From contig NC_133538.1 of NCBI RefSeq assembly GCF_048544455.1, positions 2,616,658 through 2,680,657 on the forward strand: a DNA stretch of 64,000 bases, written 5' to 3'. The notes below the pieces were generated by a model, which was not told where the DNA came from, did not search any database, and saw only the letters and a list, made by a program, of their open reading frames with translations. The position numbers and the translations under genes were made by a program. Source of the stretch: Silene latifolia. Its lineage: Eukaryota > Streptophyta > Magnoliopsida > Caryophyllales > Caryophyllaceae. Numbering within the stretch: the stretch's first letter is position 1; every line of letters begins with the position of its first letter. Shown here one piece after another: positions 33,260 through 46,077 of the stretch.

Positions 33260-36200
33260 ATGGGTGAAAAACGGATAAGAAGTCAAAAGAATAATAAGCC
33301 TGGGGATAATAAGCCTGGTGAGAGGGGTGCTACGAAGTGCCATGCAGCCCTTGCAGCTATAGCGGCTAAACAGCCGCTTAAAATAACATGGAATGCGAAG
33401 GGTTTCCCTACTGGTCCAAATGCGAAGTATTTATCCACTTGGATTGGATGTTGTACAAGACAGTTTGTGCCTATCCATTTAGATAAAATTAGGAATTTGA
33501 ATCCAAAATTGGCGCAGTTATTCTTGGATCGTATAAAGGAAGCCTTTGATATTGCCGAATGCTATGATAAATATTTAATACAGAAGGTAGGGAGTGTCTT
33601 CAGGCAGTAGAAGTGTGACGTTGGTAAGTATTGGTTGTATTTGGACAAGGAAACGGGGAAGATGCGTAAGAGCCCACCGTCAAACAAGTGTCCCACCATC
33701 ACTCAGGAACAATGGGATCTTTTCAAAGCGATTCGAACTAGTGAGAAGTTTGAGGTTAAATATCCTTGCCTTTTAATGATTTACCTATCATTTTTTTAAT
33801 TAATGAGTTCTCTATAATCCTTTTATTATCTAATCTACTTGATCTCTTATATAATTTGAAGGCCGTTAGCAAAAGAAATTGTGCTAACATTTCATGCAAT
33901 AAGAGGAAATGGTATGGTTCTCGAGGCGGTTACAGTTTGATAGAAGACCAACTCGTAAGTAGCATGCATCCCCCTGTTTATTTGATTTTTTAATCACACT
34001 TGGACTTGATACACATTTATATATATAATTGTTACCATGTTAATGTGTAGGTGGCAAAGAGAGTGATCGACTTGAATCGGCATGTAACTTATAAAGAAGG
34101 GCACAGGCCTAAAAGATCCCGGCCGTGTGACAAATATCATCAGGAAGTGTTGGCCAACATAGTAAGTATTATTTTGTTAAGACGAGTTCATTACTAACTT
34201 TATTATTTTAGTCACAAATATAATTTGAAGTTTATTTAATATATTATAGGAGACGGTAGAAGAAGGAGGTAGAAGAAGGGAAATTCACTCCCAATGGTCG
34301 TGATGACGTTCTTGCTAGAGCGATCGGCCGACCAGAACATCCCGGTCGATTGAGGGGCATCCCGTTACAGGTTGGAGTCACAAAATATTATGGGACAACT
34401 GCCCCGAAAAAGAAGAAAAGGAAGGCTAAGGCTGAGAAGGCTGACATGGTACCATTTATTCTATTATTTTCATTTAAGTTCACATGTTATTGTTTTAAAC
34501 AAATTGCTAAAACATTACATTCTTGGCACGCAGGTTCAGTTGTTGGCATCCATGATACTAAAGATGAATTCTGGAGGCAAGCCTTCCGAAGAAGAATTGA
34601 AGATGATAGAGGATGTCATAAAAGGGGTTAAGGTACAACAGATTGGTCAAGAGGCCGAGAACACTACTACCTTGGCAATACATGAGAAGGAAGTATCGGT
34701 CAACGAGATTCAGAAAGATCAGGTACCTACTGCTTCTGAAGTTGTAACAACTAAAGTCGGTAAGGTAAATATATGACTTCCTTATTTTTCATTCCTTTTT
34801 TTTGGGTAAGATCAGGGGGTGTGTTCCCTGCCAGCTCTAATGCTATAACGTCTAACATCGTGCCATTGGTTAATTTTATTAGGTAAATGAGTCTGAAAAG
34901 GAGATGCAACTTGAGTTAACCGCCACAACTGACAATAATCAGGGGATGCAACTTGAGAAGACGGCTAATGGAAAACAACAGCATACATCCCCTTCAAATC
35001 AGTTCACAGTTTTTGGCAAGGTATGCATGAAGTCTTTAATTAGTGAAATTTATATGAGTTCTATTAAATTTTGGGATATAATATATAATGTATGTGTATT
35101 CTTCAGGCCGTAAACAGGAAGGTATGCTGACCCTAAATCCGCGAAACTTGTGCGTGTTGGTCGGGGTCTCGTAGACTTTCCCACCAAATCAGCGGAAACT
35201 TTATTGGTTCATGGCGAAAAACTTTTGCCGAATCATAGAAAAGTGGAGATAACTCAAGTCTTAGAAGGCCATGAAAAATTTCAACTGCCCGTCCCAGTTT
35301 GTGACAGAATTACCATTCTGGCAGATGCGGTTGGAAGTTTCATCGAATGGCCTGAATCTCACATCTTCCTGGCTCGTTCGTCTCCACAGTTGGGGTTAGA
35401 AAAAATACCTTTATATGTTAAATTTTTATATGTTAAATTTATATGTTATTTTTTTTTTGTAGGGAAAAAAAAAACGGATAAGCCGCATAAGCCTAAGTCC
35501 CCAGACATGCCAACTACCTCGTCGAAACAACAACTTGATGAGGTATTTAATTAACTTCTCCATTTTTTTAAAAACCTCCCTTTATTTATATTTTTTCTGT
35601 ATTTCTAAAAAGCATGGAAATTTTGTGTAGGGGACAAAAAAGACGGATAAGCCTTAGTCCCCAGACATACCTACTACTGCCTCATCATTGAAAGAGCAGG
35701 TTGATGATGTATTTAGTTAAGTACTCTTTTATTTTTATTACTCCAACTAGGATATGTTACCTTTGGATTTTTTATTATTTTATTTACCTACATGTATAGG
35801 CTGGTGGTAGTAGCAAAAAAAGAGAAAAGCATTATTTCCCCGCACCTAAAGATGTTAGGAGTATAAACTCCACTAATTTTTCTGGGAGCCAATTCATGCT
35901 AAAAGTAAGAACGCTGACGATGAGGAAACTGTATTTGGAGGCTAGCCGTCTCATAGAAAATGAGCAATTGATAATTATTTCGCTCGATTAGGATATTTTA
36001 GAGATTGAGCGCGAAGCAATTCTGTCATGGGAGCTGCTAGCCATTTGGGCTGGCCTTGACGAGATTGATGTCCAACACCTATTTGTTTGGATGAAGTAAG
36101 TTTCTTAATAAATCATTTCATATTCTAATATTCTGACTAGATTGTGTATTAAATACCGGAATTAATACCGTAATAATGTAGGTTCTTGAAATTGAGAGTG

Positions 36201-37262
36201 ATCCCCGAGAACTAGATTCCATGTGATCAATACGGATTCCTGTGCCCTTATATTTTATCTATTCATAACGCGTTGATTCCGTACGAAGATCGGGTGGATT
36301 ATATTGCTCGGGAATTGGCGACAAACAAAAAGCTCATATTTGCCCCTTATAATGAAATCGGGTAATAAACAAATTAATATTATGATTCCACCTCCAATTG
36401 CATTTTCATAACTAATATAAGTACTTGTTAATAATGATGATGTCTCTTGATGTAGGAGTCATTGGGTGCTAGCAGCCATCATGCCGACCAAGAAGAAAGT
36501 TTTTTGGTTGGACTCTTTGCATAGAGAACCAAACGAGACCTTTAAAGGCTTGATTATTAAGTAAGTTTATAATACTGATTTATTTATAATAACATTAAGT
36601 TTCAATTTTTATTTATAGCAAAAAGCTCATTTTTGCCCCAAAAATATGAGTTTCTGCCTCCTTTTTTTTATAAAAAAATGGCCTTTGAGAAGAAAAGAGC
36701 TAACGAGGATCAACCCACGAAAGATTCTGATGATGGCCCTACTTTTATTACGATAACAGGGGTACGTGCTCAAATACAATACCTTAAGTGCAAAAATCTG
36801 TCTTTAATAATAATACGTGCGCAAATACAATACATAAAGTGCAAGATTCTGATATGGGCCTTCTCGTCTCTTCGTTTTTTATGTAATAATAGGTCCCTCT
36901 CCAGCCGGATAGCATACAATGTGGATAATACGTTTGTCGGTTCATGTTGGAGGTTATTATGCGAAGATATATCCTTATTCCAAAAAAGATTAGTAATTTA
37001 ATAATGTGTTTATTACTTTTTTTAAATTAGAGCTGATGTTGTCTTGCTTGCTGCTATGCCATGGTGTTGCTATGCTGAATGATGTATGTTGTTACACTAA
37101 TGAACAACACTAATGCTGCTGTCAATCAATAATGTCTTGTCTTTGTTTTTTCCGCAGTATGTAATCAACGCGCCACAAGTACCTGAGTACAAAAGGCACC
37201 AAATAGACGAGGTAAGGGATTTGTTGGGCAAATACGTCTTAGAACATTGCAATGAAGACTAA
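33260..37262 (+). pseudogene. TNPA/transposase_24-like gene fused to a ULP1-type (C48) protease, multi-exon and broken
   Basis: ATG 33260. Exon 1 encodes TWNAKGFPTGPNAKYLSTWI then VPIHLDKIRNLNPKLAQLFL, the transposase_24 pattern, with TAG at 33608-33610 before KCDVGKYWLYLDKETGK. Likely exons with GT-AG ends follow: 33862-33955 (KRKWYGSRGGYSLIEDQL), 34052-34160 (LNRHVTYKEGHRPKRSRPCD), ~34250-34449 (AIGRPEHPGRLRGIPL, then a basic KKKKRKAKAEKA run) and 35110-35400 (VPVCDRITILADAVGSFIEW, DUF8039-like). From ~35900 the ULP1 region appears: catalytic His in SHWVLAAIMPTKKKVFWLDS (36452-36560) with Asp in LDSL, and Cys in QPDSIQCG (about 36893-36916), where a TAA replaces the expected Tyr of the QCGYYVCR motif. 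It ends EVRDLLGKYVLEHCNED at 37262. TNPA-type proteins bind subterminal motifs; ULP1-type domains cleave SUMO-like proteins. Confidence 0.75.
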
Positions 37263-37498
37263 ATGCAAGATACTTAGAGCTTAGATCAGCTTAGTAAATT
37301 TTTTGTTGAAGTTAGGGAATGATCTTTGTAGATAGAGCTAGGGGGATGCATAGTTTTAGGAATCTTAGTGCATGTAAAGTGATCAAATTGTAAGTATATA
37401 TGATGCTGCTATTGTGGTTGAATTGAATCTATTGAGTTCTGATGAACCCAGCTGTGATTTATGCCGGTGCTGATATATGTTGCTGCTGATATATGCAG
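37263..37498. other. CACTA-2 sequence between ULP1 gene and copia insertion
   Basis: 3' untranslated-like sequence ending at the GATTT duplication (37499-37503). No ORF. Confidence 0.5.
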
Positions 37499-38041
37499 GA
37501 TTTTGTTGGAATATGTGTCCTCCGACAATAATGCGATCACAACTGTCGATCATGATAATCACATGTTTAAGTCTCATCTTAAAGAATACAATTAGGAAGT
37601 AATATTTTACTGTCAACTGGTCCACACATATCGGTAATGATAGGCTGACTAGAGTTTGACATTACTATCGTGCGACGGTGGTGATCAGTTGACCCCCTTA
37701 GGTCATTCCTAAAGGATAATACTCTTAATTGATCATTTAATTGATCGTATGACGATACGTGTTAATTAAATTACTTAAAATTGACGGACGATTTTGGAAG
37801 TAATATTTACGTGTCTCATTGTAATTTGATTAAATAAGATACGGTCTAAGTAATCGAATTGTTTTATTACTTAGATGAAATTATTGTTTAAGGAAACAAT
37901 TACATTTGAATGAATAAATTATTATAAATACAAGATTTTTTTTTTTTTTGGTAAAATGTGAGCATTTTGTATTCATTCAATAAAGCGATCAATACATAGT
38001 TTTTGACAGTTTAATACCCTTAAGACAAATGACTAACTACA

Positions 38042-41000
38042 TCAAACATCAATGACAATTCCTATACAGTTGAGCCATAGTCTATCACTACTAGAAACTG
38101 GCAACTGCACGAGCTGCTTCAGTCCGCTTTTCATCTGATCAATAATTGCATTAGCAATTGCACCAGGTCTTCTTAAGTTGAGCTCCAGCCTGCATCTATT
38201 CCTTTCAATCCAAATGTGATACCAACAGGCCAACTTAACCATGTTGCAGATTGTAATCTGTAACTTGGAGTAATTCTGACATGGAACCAAAAACTGCAAC
38301 TGTAACCATTGCTCCACTGCTATTAAAATCTGAGAACTAAAAGCACACCCTGAAAAAAGATGAGCATGGGTTTCCACTCCCCTTTCACAGAGTACACAAA
38401 ATTCAGAATCACACAGTCCCAGATGATACAGTTTAGCTCTAGTGTTGAGAGATTCTCTATGAATCAACCAACCAACAAACGCCTGCTTAGGGATGTTCCA
38501 CCTATCCCACACAGACTTAGTCCATTGAACAGGGGGGTGTGGTCCCCTAATCCAATGATACCCAGAACTAACAGAATAACCCCTTGGGGCAACCACCCAC
38601 TGGTTATCCTGGAAGCCACCAGCCAACATATCCCTCACTTTACATATGTTTCTCCAGTTCCAATTAGAATCCAGAGAAGGTTGATAATCAGTCCATGCAC
38701 TTCCTTTCAGATAGACATGATTTATCCATAAAACCCAAAGCCTGTCTGCCTTAGTGTATATCCAGTTTACCAGTTTTCCAATAACAGCTATATTCCACAC
38801 CCCTGCTGCATAAATTCCCAGACCACCTTCTTGCTTAGAACAACACACCTTATCCCATGCTACAAGAGGTGTCCTATGATAAACTTCATCACTGCTCCAT
38901 AAAAAATTACGACAAATAGCTTCAACTCTTTGAATAACACCTTTAGGAATGAGAAAATTGGAGGACCGGTATTGAGCACAGATTTAATAAGGATAAGCCT
39001 ACCCGCATAGCTCATCTTTCTTGCCCCTATTCCCCTGATCTTCTGAACAATCTTTTCAATCAGAATATGACAATCATGCCTAGTAAGTCTACCAGGTTGA
39101 ACAGGCACACCCAGGTATCTAAATGGAAGGGAACCCTCCTTGAAACCAGAAATATGGGTGATATCAGCCCTTAGCCACTCAGGGACCCCATTAAAAACCA
39201 CTTCAGACTTATCAGCATTTACTTTAAGCCCAGATGCAGCACTAAAAGTAGACAAAGCCCTTAGAATTAGCATAATAGACTTCACATCCCCTCTACAGAA
39301 CATCAACAGGTCATCAGCAAATAGAAGGTGTGTCAGCTTTAAACTCTTACATAGAGGATGAAATCTGAAATACCAATGACCAACAGCACAATCCATCACT
39401 CTAGAAAGATATTCCATACACACACAAAACAACAATGGAGAAATGGGATCTCCCTGCCTTAAACCCCTCCTCCCCTTAAAATAACCGAACTGTGAACCAT
39501 TCAAACTCAGTGAATAAGAAGTGGTACTAACACAAGTCATAACCAAACTTCTAAAATGCTTAGGAAACTTCAAGGCAACTAACATTTGATCCAAAAAGCT
39601 CCATTCAATGGAATCATATGCTTTTTGTAAATCCAGTTTAAACAAACATCTAGGGGAAGCCATACCCCTATTATAAAACCTGACCAAATCCTGGCAAATT
39701 AATATATTCTCCAAAATGCTTCTTCCCTTCACAAATGCACCCTGACTTTGATTGATAAGATCTGGCAATATGAGTGCCAATCTTTCACACAGAATCTTAG
39801 AAATAGCCTTGTAGAGTACATTGCAACAAGATATAGGTCTAAAGTGCTTCACACTTGTAGGCCTTTCAACTTTTGGAATTAAGGTAATAATAGTGGAGTT
39901 GACTTGGACCAACAATTGTCCAGTACTGAAAAAATTCATTATAGCTGAACAGATCTCATCCCCCACAACATCCCAGGCATCCCTGTAAAACTGACTATTA
40001 AAGCCATCAGGCCTAGGGGCCTTATCTTTGGGGATACTAAGAATGTTATGCTTGACTTCCTCAGCAGTAACAGGCTTTGCAAGAATAGAAAGATGTTCCT
40101 CAGTGCAACAATTACCTTTTCTGACTACTGATTGATTAACACAAGCTACATCAGTCTGTGTCCCCAGGAGCTCTTGATAATATTCTAAGAAAGCTTCCTG
40201 AATGCTAGCCCCTTCAGTGCAAACCACTCCATGATGGTCCTCTATTTGAAACACTTTATTCAACATATTCCTCTTCTTAATAACCTGATGAAAGTAAGAT
40301 GTATGCAGATCACCCTCAAGAGACCACTGAATCTTAGCTTTTTGAGTCAAGAAGCTATCTCTAGCACTGATAAGGTCCCTCAATTCAGCAGCCAATTGCA
40401 GTTCTTGTTGAATCAAATCAACATCACCAGGTTTATGAACCAACTCCTTCTGAATGTGTTCTAAAACAGTACCAGCAATACTAGTGCTATTCTCTATGTC
40501 ATAAAAGCAAGATTTATTCAGCTGCTTCAGAACAGGCTTTAGAGCTTTCAACTTTTTAACCACAGCAAACATTTTAGTCCCTTAGAACTGTCTATTACAC
40601 ACACTACTAACATCACTATGAAAAGTAGCAGCAGAACCCCACATATTGAAATATTTGAAACTCCTTTTGCCCCCAAGATCAGTCTTCCTATCCACCAGAG
40701 TACAGGGGCAGTGATCAAAAAGCCCCTCAGGGTGAAAGTGAGGAACAAGATCACCAAACTTATCTATCCACTCAGTATTCCCCAAAGCTCTATCCAACCT
40801 ACTGTAAACTCTATCCACTGGATCCTGCTTATTGGACCAGGTAAACAAAGCTCCAGTAGCAGCTAAGTCCTCCATACAACAAAGTGACACACACTCTTGA
40901 AAATGTTCCATCTCAGCATCAGTAGTTGATCCACCCAATCTTTCAATAGGAGATAACACAGTATTAAAATCTCCCATCCATAGCCAAGGTTCAGTACAGG

Positions 41001-41421
41001 ATTGGGCCACACCCTTCAGAAAATTCCATAAGCTCACCCTCTCATGCAACCCATTATGAGCATAAATCATTGTGAGGTAAAATTGCTTCCCATCCAACCT
41101 GGAAGTAACTAACATATGGATATATTGTGCATCATAGGCCAAAAAATGAAGCTAAAAAACAGTAGGTTTCCACATAATCCATATTCTTCCTCCCTTATGC
41201 CAACTACAGTTTGTGGTGACACTCCACCCATCACACAATGAGGTATTTTTCTTAAGTAAACTATTAGGTTTGATCTTAGTTTCAAGCAGACCAAACAAAC
41301 CCACCCCATTATTATGCATAAACCACTTTACCACCTTCTTTTTATTCAGGTCATTTAGACCCCGCACATTCCTGAAGCCAATCTTATGCATGACTTGATG
41401 CTCCTGGGGGATCCTTACCAC
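38042..41421 (-). pseudogene. LINE-1 ORF2: endonuclease, reverse transcriptase, zf-RVT
   Basis: Endonuclease-like start IGFRNVRGLNDLNKKKVVKW and GLFGLLETKIK; WLWMGDFNTVLSPIERLGGS and EGLFDHCPC complete the EEP domain to ~40640. RT: PRPDGFNSQFYRDAW, PISCCNVLYKAISKILCERL, FKLDLQKAYDSIEWSFLD, GLRQGDPISPLLF and catalytic LLFADDLLMF. C-terminal zf-RVT: WNIPKQAFVGWLIHRESLNT and CVLCERGVETHAHLFSGC. In-frame stops lie at 41152-41154 (TAG) and 40580-40582 (TAA), and there is a frameshift near 38965. The protein nicks DNA and copies its RNA there; this copy is inactive. Confidence 0.93.
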
Positions 41422-42640
41422 TCTCTATTACCCTCCCCTTAGGAGTAACAGAGTTATTCAAAGCATCAATAAACGTATACTGACTAAATTTTCCAGAAAG
41501 CCTCACTCCCACAATGTCATCATGTCTGTTTAACCTCATAATATTCTTAACAGGGGTAGGTTTAACAGTAGACCTGGCACTGGCAAGAGGAGGAAACATC
41601 GCAGGAGTAAGCACAGGAGGAGCCTGACTAGTAGTCTGCACAGGCACAACTTTTGCTCTCCATATCTGTGTCCTCTGATTCTTACTGACAGCTGCCACCC
41701 CTTGCTTCCTACCTATGGGTTTCTTAGGTTTCCTACACTGAGAGGCATCATGACCTAGTCCCTTACAACTGACACAGGACACAGGTCTCCATTCATAATC
41801 AACCCTCACCTTAACCAGATTACCACAATCATCCACAAACTTGACAAAGTCTGGTAACTTCTGGTCCATCTGCAACTCCACCAGAACCCTAGCATAGCTG
41901 AGTCTAACCTTATCATGAGTATCTTTATCTCTTTGAACATATTTTCCAACAAGCCCTGCAATTTTAGGCAAGCAGTCCCCCCAAAATTTCAAAGGAATAC
42001 CAGCTAACCTAACCCAGACAGGGACAACATCAACCTTATCTTTAACAAAATCCATATTCTCAACCCAAGGTTTAATAACAACTGGTTTATTCTCAAACAA
42101 ATAATATCCAGCTTTTAACAGAGCTTCCCTACTTTCATGTTTAGTAAATCTGACAATAAACATCCCATGATCAAGAAACGAAACCCTATCAATGCCAAAC
42201 TCATCCCACACACTATAAACATAATTCTCAATGACCTCCCATGGTGGGTTAGCACCTAAAATGTAACAGAAGACCGAGTTGTTCCAGAAGGCTACCTCAT
42301 TTTTGACGTCTTCAGCAGAGAATTGGAGAAGATCTTCCACTTCCTCCTCCTCATCTATCACCTGAAGAACTGGGACATCACGTCCTTCACGCCTGAGAAG
42401 CCACCCTTCTTCATTCGGTGCTCCAACAGCCTCACTCAAGTCCAGCACAGGAATTCCATGTATCTCCCTGAGAGACTTCATTTTTCGTGCTTCCGCCGTT
42501 GAAGGTCGCTGAAAGTTACCACCTTTACCATTATTTTTCGAAGAACTATTACCAGCGGACCCAGTATTTGTGTTTTTAAGATTTTTTGATGATGAAATTA
42601 AAGGAGAAAAACGATTATTGAGAATCTTCATAGCCGTCAT
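41384..42640 (-). CDS. LINE-1 ORF1: DUF4283 / zinc-knuckle nucleic-acid-binding protein
   Basis: An intact 418-codon frame, ATG at 42640. After a Ser/Asn-rich N-terminus comes VAFWNNSVFCYILGANPPWE and VSFLDHGMFIVRFTKH with PVVIKPWVENMDF, the DUF4283 domain typical of plant L1 ORF1. Then SCVSCKGLGHDASQC is a CCHC knuckle (zf-CCHC_4), followed by a basic, proline-rich tail. It probably coats the LINE RNA. It overlaps the start of ORF2 by 38 bases. Confidence 0.9.
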   Translation of the reverse strand: MTAMKILNNRFSPLISSSKNLKNTNTGSAGNSSSKNNGKGGNFQRPSTAEARKMKSLREIHGIPVLDLSEAVGAPNEEGWLLRREGRDVPVLQVIDEEEEVEDLLQFSAEDVKNEVAFWNNSVFCYILGANPPWEVIENYVYSVWDEFGIDRVSFLDHGMFIVRFTKHESREALLKAGYYLFENKPVVIKPWVENMDFVKDKVDVVPVWVRLAGIPLKFWGDCLPKIAGLVGKYVQRDKDTHDKVRLSYARVLVELQMDQKLPDFVKFVDDCGNLVKVRVDYEWRPVSCVSCKGLGHDASQCRKPKKPIGRKQGVAAVSKNQRTQIWRAKVVPVQTTSQAPPVLTPAMFPPLASARSTVKPTPVKNIMRLNRHDDIVGVRLSGKFSQYTFIDALNNSVTPKGRVIESGKDPPGASSHA

Positions 42641-42763
42641 AACCCTAACTCCAAGGCAGATTTTTTCATGTTTTTAGAGCTTTTCCTCTCTCTTGTTTCT
42701 CTCTCTTTTTCAATATGTAATTTTATCTTGATATAATTATAACAATTATTATAAATACAAGAT

Positions 42764-43606
42764 GTTGTCATTTAAAATTGGTGAATTATTTTGGTACAAA
42801 TAATTATGAATTACTAAGTCAATTTCGTATATGACGTATTTTTATTAATGCGTTGATTTTTAATATGTTAAAAATACATAACATTTTTACATGACATGCT
42901 ACATGTGACAAATTGACAAAATAAAGTGTAAAATGGTTTTTCCATTTTACACTAAATGGACCGAAATAATGGGGAAGTGTTAGGTATATATTATGTTAAT
43001 TATGTTAGTGGTAAGCATAATGATGTTAGCCTAATACTAGCCATGCATACCTACATAATCTTGTGAAGACCACATTGTGCATGCATTGGCCATTCTCTCC
43101 CTCCCATACCCGATTTTTCCACCCTCCATGCAAAGAGTTTTTGTCTTATTTTTGCTTATAGACTACTCTTGAAAAAACATTATTCATTCATTCATTTTGA
43201 CATCTAAAATAAGAGTTTTTAGAGAGAGATAAAAATCTTCCCTTTTCTTCCTCCTCTTAGCCGAAAATAAGAGAACATAAATAAAGATTTTGGGTCAATT
43301 TTATTTAAAAGTTAATATTGTTCTAGTAATAATAATATTAATTTGTTAAGAGTATTTCTTGGGTATTATTCCTTGGGAGGGATTCTATACTTGAATCCTT
43401 TGTTCATCCATTTTAGGAGAGCTCAAGAACAAGTAAGAAGGACATCTTACTTGTGCCCTTTGATCCGAAATATCAATGTAAGAATGAAGATTTCTTCCTT
43501 ATTTTACTTATAGTTTGCATGCATAAGATCATCTTTTAATTTTATGACTAAATTAAAATTATAACATATATGAATATGTTGAGTAAAGAGATATAGATTT
43601 CTAACA
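42764..43606 (+). repeat. Copia 5' LTR, distal part
   Basis: Continuous match to 50503-51438 except for the 93 bases of the MITE and its TA duplication. Confidence 0.95.
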
Positions 43607-43608
43607 AG

Positions 43609-43620
43609 TGGTATCAGAGC
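43609..43620 (+). promoter_or_regulatory. Copia primer-binding site
   Basis: TGGTATCAGAGC two bases after the LTR end; exact initiator-Met tRNA complement. Confidence 0.95.
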
Positions 43621-45756
43621 CTTGGTTGTTTGCATGCAAATCGGTTATAGTTTTTCCGAGTTATACGATTAACATATAAAACTTGTAAATTTGTGTTATT
43701 ATGAAATATCACGAAATAAATTATGCATGTTGAAGTTTCTGGTTCTAAAATGTTTTTAGGATATTTTGGTTAATTTATGGATTTTTATTGTTCATCTTAT
43801 ATATTAATGGCATTAAAAATGTGATTTTATGATTAAAATGTCATTTTTGGACTAAAATTAGCTAAACTTAGTATTTTCCAGTGATTTTTGGATATGTTAT
43901 CACATGTTGTCATTTTCGGACTAAAAAATAGGTTAATATGAGATAAATTTCGAATCCGGTCATAGAAATTTAGTATGTTGTCACATGCAATTTTACAAGA
44001 TGTATGTAAAATAATAGGCTATAATGAAGTCTTCATGCATGATTTATGAATTTTTGATGAAAAATAGCATAAATAGTGACTTAATTAGTGAATAATTGCT
44101 AAAACATACTTCATGACTAAGGAAAAACGTCACATGTTGCATTTTATTATCTGTTTCAGATCTAAAATTGAAAAGTTGATGAATATAATTTTTCTCATGT
44201 TTTTTATGATTATAATTTATAAATCCGATAAACCGCAACATAGTTTTTCCGATAATTTTATGAAATTTTAACCTAAGTTTTTTGAACATTATGAGTATCA
44301 TGGTATTTTTCCAGAATGTTCATAAGTTTAAATTTCAATTTTCAATTTTATTTGAAATTTTTGTGATTTATTTGAAGTTTATAGCATTTTTATTGTGATT
44401 TTAGGTCCATTAATGAACAATTTTAAGAAATATGAGTTAATTATAGTCAAATAGTTAATGGAGACTATTTTTGAGTCCTAAGAGGTTAGGGTAATTAACT
44501 TATGCATAAATATGAATTTATGTAATTTATTGTGATTTTAAAAGGTTGAATCACGCAAATCCGTAAAAACCATTAAATATACGATATTGGCTACTTAAAG
44601 GCAATTTAGCATAAAATTGGGCATGTTCAAACATATTATAATGCTGCATTTTATTTATGATTGTCATAATTTTATTTTATGTAATTTTTTGAATTATGTA
44701 ATTTTACTTAGTATGGCCTTAGTTTTTAATTGGTATTACCCGAAATGTATGGGAATATCGATTCGGTTGTAATTTATTGTGATCTCGTATCACCGTTTTG
44801 TAATTTAATAGATTTATTTTATTTTAATTACAAATGTATAATAGGAAATTATGTAATTTGTTACGTAATTTAATTATTACGGAGTTCCTTGAAGACGGTG
44901 TCACTCAAGAATGCGATACATAAAGACGGTGTTACCTCGAGATGCGTGCCATAACCGAAGTTCAAGGGACCAATGGAGTTGGTTTCCGAATATGTAATAG
45001 TTAATTAGATTTTCTATTTTAGGAAGGCCATACTAGGATTTGTTTTATGTTTTGCATTATATTTATATGTTGCATGCATCGCTAAATCGCCATAACTAAA
45101 ACATGCATTGTCTTTTAATCGAGTTTATCGACCGTGTCAATTAGATTTATCGTAGTTCACCGCTTTAGTTCACTTAAAACGTGATAGATAATAAATTGAC
45201 ATGACCTCTCGCTTAAAAATAAACAATTGAGACATAGCCTTACCAAATAGTAGAAACCATGAAAACCTATTTCGTGAGGGAGTGCACTCGGCTTTACCGG
45301 GGTACAAACCTTGTTCTGTAGGGGAAGTGGGTGATAAATGTCTACCCACCGAATTTATAAAGATGAGGGTTGTTTTCGGCTTTACCGATGCCCAAGTTGA
45401 TGTAAGTTTGGATCATGGACACATTTATTCGAAATTTGGGTTGAACTCAACGAAAGTATTCTCAACGGTTGCCGGATGTGTCTCGGGCTAAAGATAAATT
45501 TTAATGTAAATTTATCGACCAAGAGTTCTAAAAGTATAATCGATTAAAAGGTTAATCCACCGAGTTATATTGATAAAGGTTTGTTTTCGGCTTTACCGAT
45601 GCCTAAGTTAATATGAATTTGGGTCTTGGAATCATTTATAATAGTTGGGTAGAGGTCACGATATAAATGTTCATATCTTGTTAATTTATTTACAAGTATG
45701 ATTTAAAAAGACAAATGTTAATATTTCCTTTTCCTCCATATTTGTAGTTCATTACA
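43621..45756 (+). other. Copia leader, no gene
   Basis: A long 2.1-kb leader with no gag similarity. It contains degenerate repeats of a TTTTCGGCTTTACCGATGCC block (45374-45393 and 45583-45602) and a related GCTTTACCGG at 45292. Paired GACGGTGT(C/T)AC motifs lie at 44896 and 44925. Confidence 0.65.
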
Positions 45757-46077
45757 ATGAATCCATCAAACGCTACCGCACCGATAACTATTGAGTCATA
45801 CCACAATGTTTTTGACAACGTTTGCTCCAACAATGATCTCGACAATACTAGAGAACTTCATTTTGGGATAGGTTCGGATGGAAACCTTAACTTCATCACT
45901 TCTACTAGACCACCTACTACTACTAGATCTCGTGTGAGCCCGTCTCAGGAAGACTGCCTCATACAATCTATAGGATCTTTGTCTCTGGAAGATAAAGATG
46001 CCAAAACTAGTGGGAGCTCAAGCAATCAAGTTCTTTCTTCAAGGGCAAAAAGTTCAAGAAGAAGGGAAAGAAAGTGA
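45757..46077 (+). pseudogene. Copia gag remnant
   Basis: ATG 45757 opens 106 codons starting MNPSNATAPITIESYHNVFD. The frame reaches the basic region just before the zinc knuckle without the UBN2-type capsid core that copia gag should contain, so most of gag has been lost. The knuckle and following pol lie in another frame (joined near 46025), so a frameshift or deletion junction also separates them. Confidence 0.7.

Larger units (their letters stand above)
37937..42743 (-). mobile_element. LINE-1: L1-like non-LTR retrotransposon
   Basis: Bounded by a perfect 20-base duplication, AATTATTATAAATACAAGAT, at 37917-37936 and 42744-42763. The T run 37937-37949 is the poly(A) tail of a minus-strand element. 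ORF1 is at 42640-41384 and ORF2 at 41421-38042, overlapping slightly. Length (~4.8 kb) suggests a nearly full-length copy including a short 5' UTR. Confidence 0.95.
37504..43606 (+). repeat. Copia 5' LTR, interrupted by LINE-1
   Basis: LTR segments 37504-37936 and 42764-43606. The intervening 37937-42743 is a LINE followed by the second copy of its 20-base target duplication (42744-42763). Confidence 0.95.

Noticed and set aside
43609-43620. tRNA-like sequence
   Set aside because: It is a primer-binding site complementary to a tRNA 3' end, not a tRNA gene; the same applies to 14212, 24909, 28597 and 3484.
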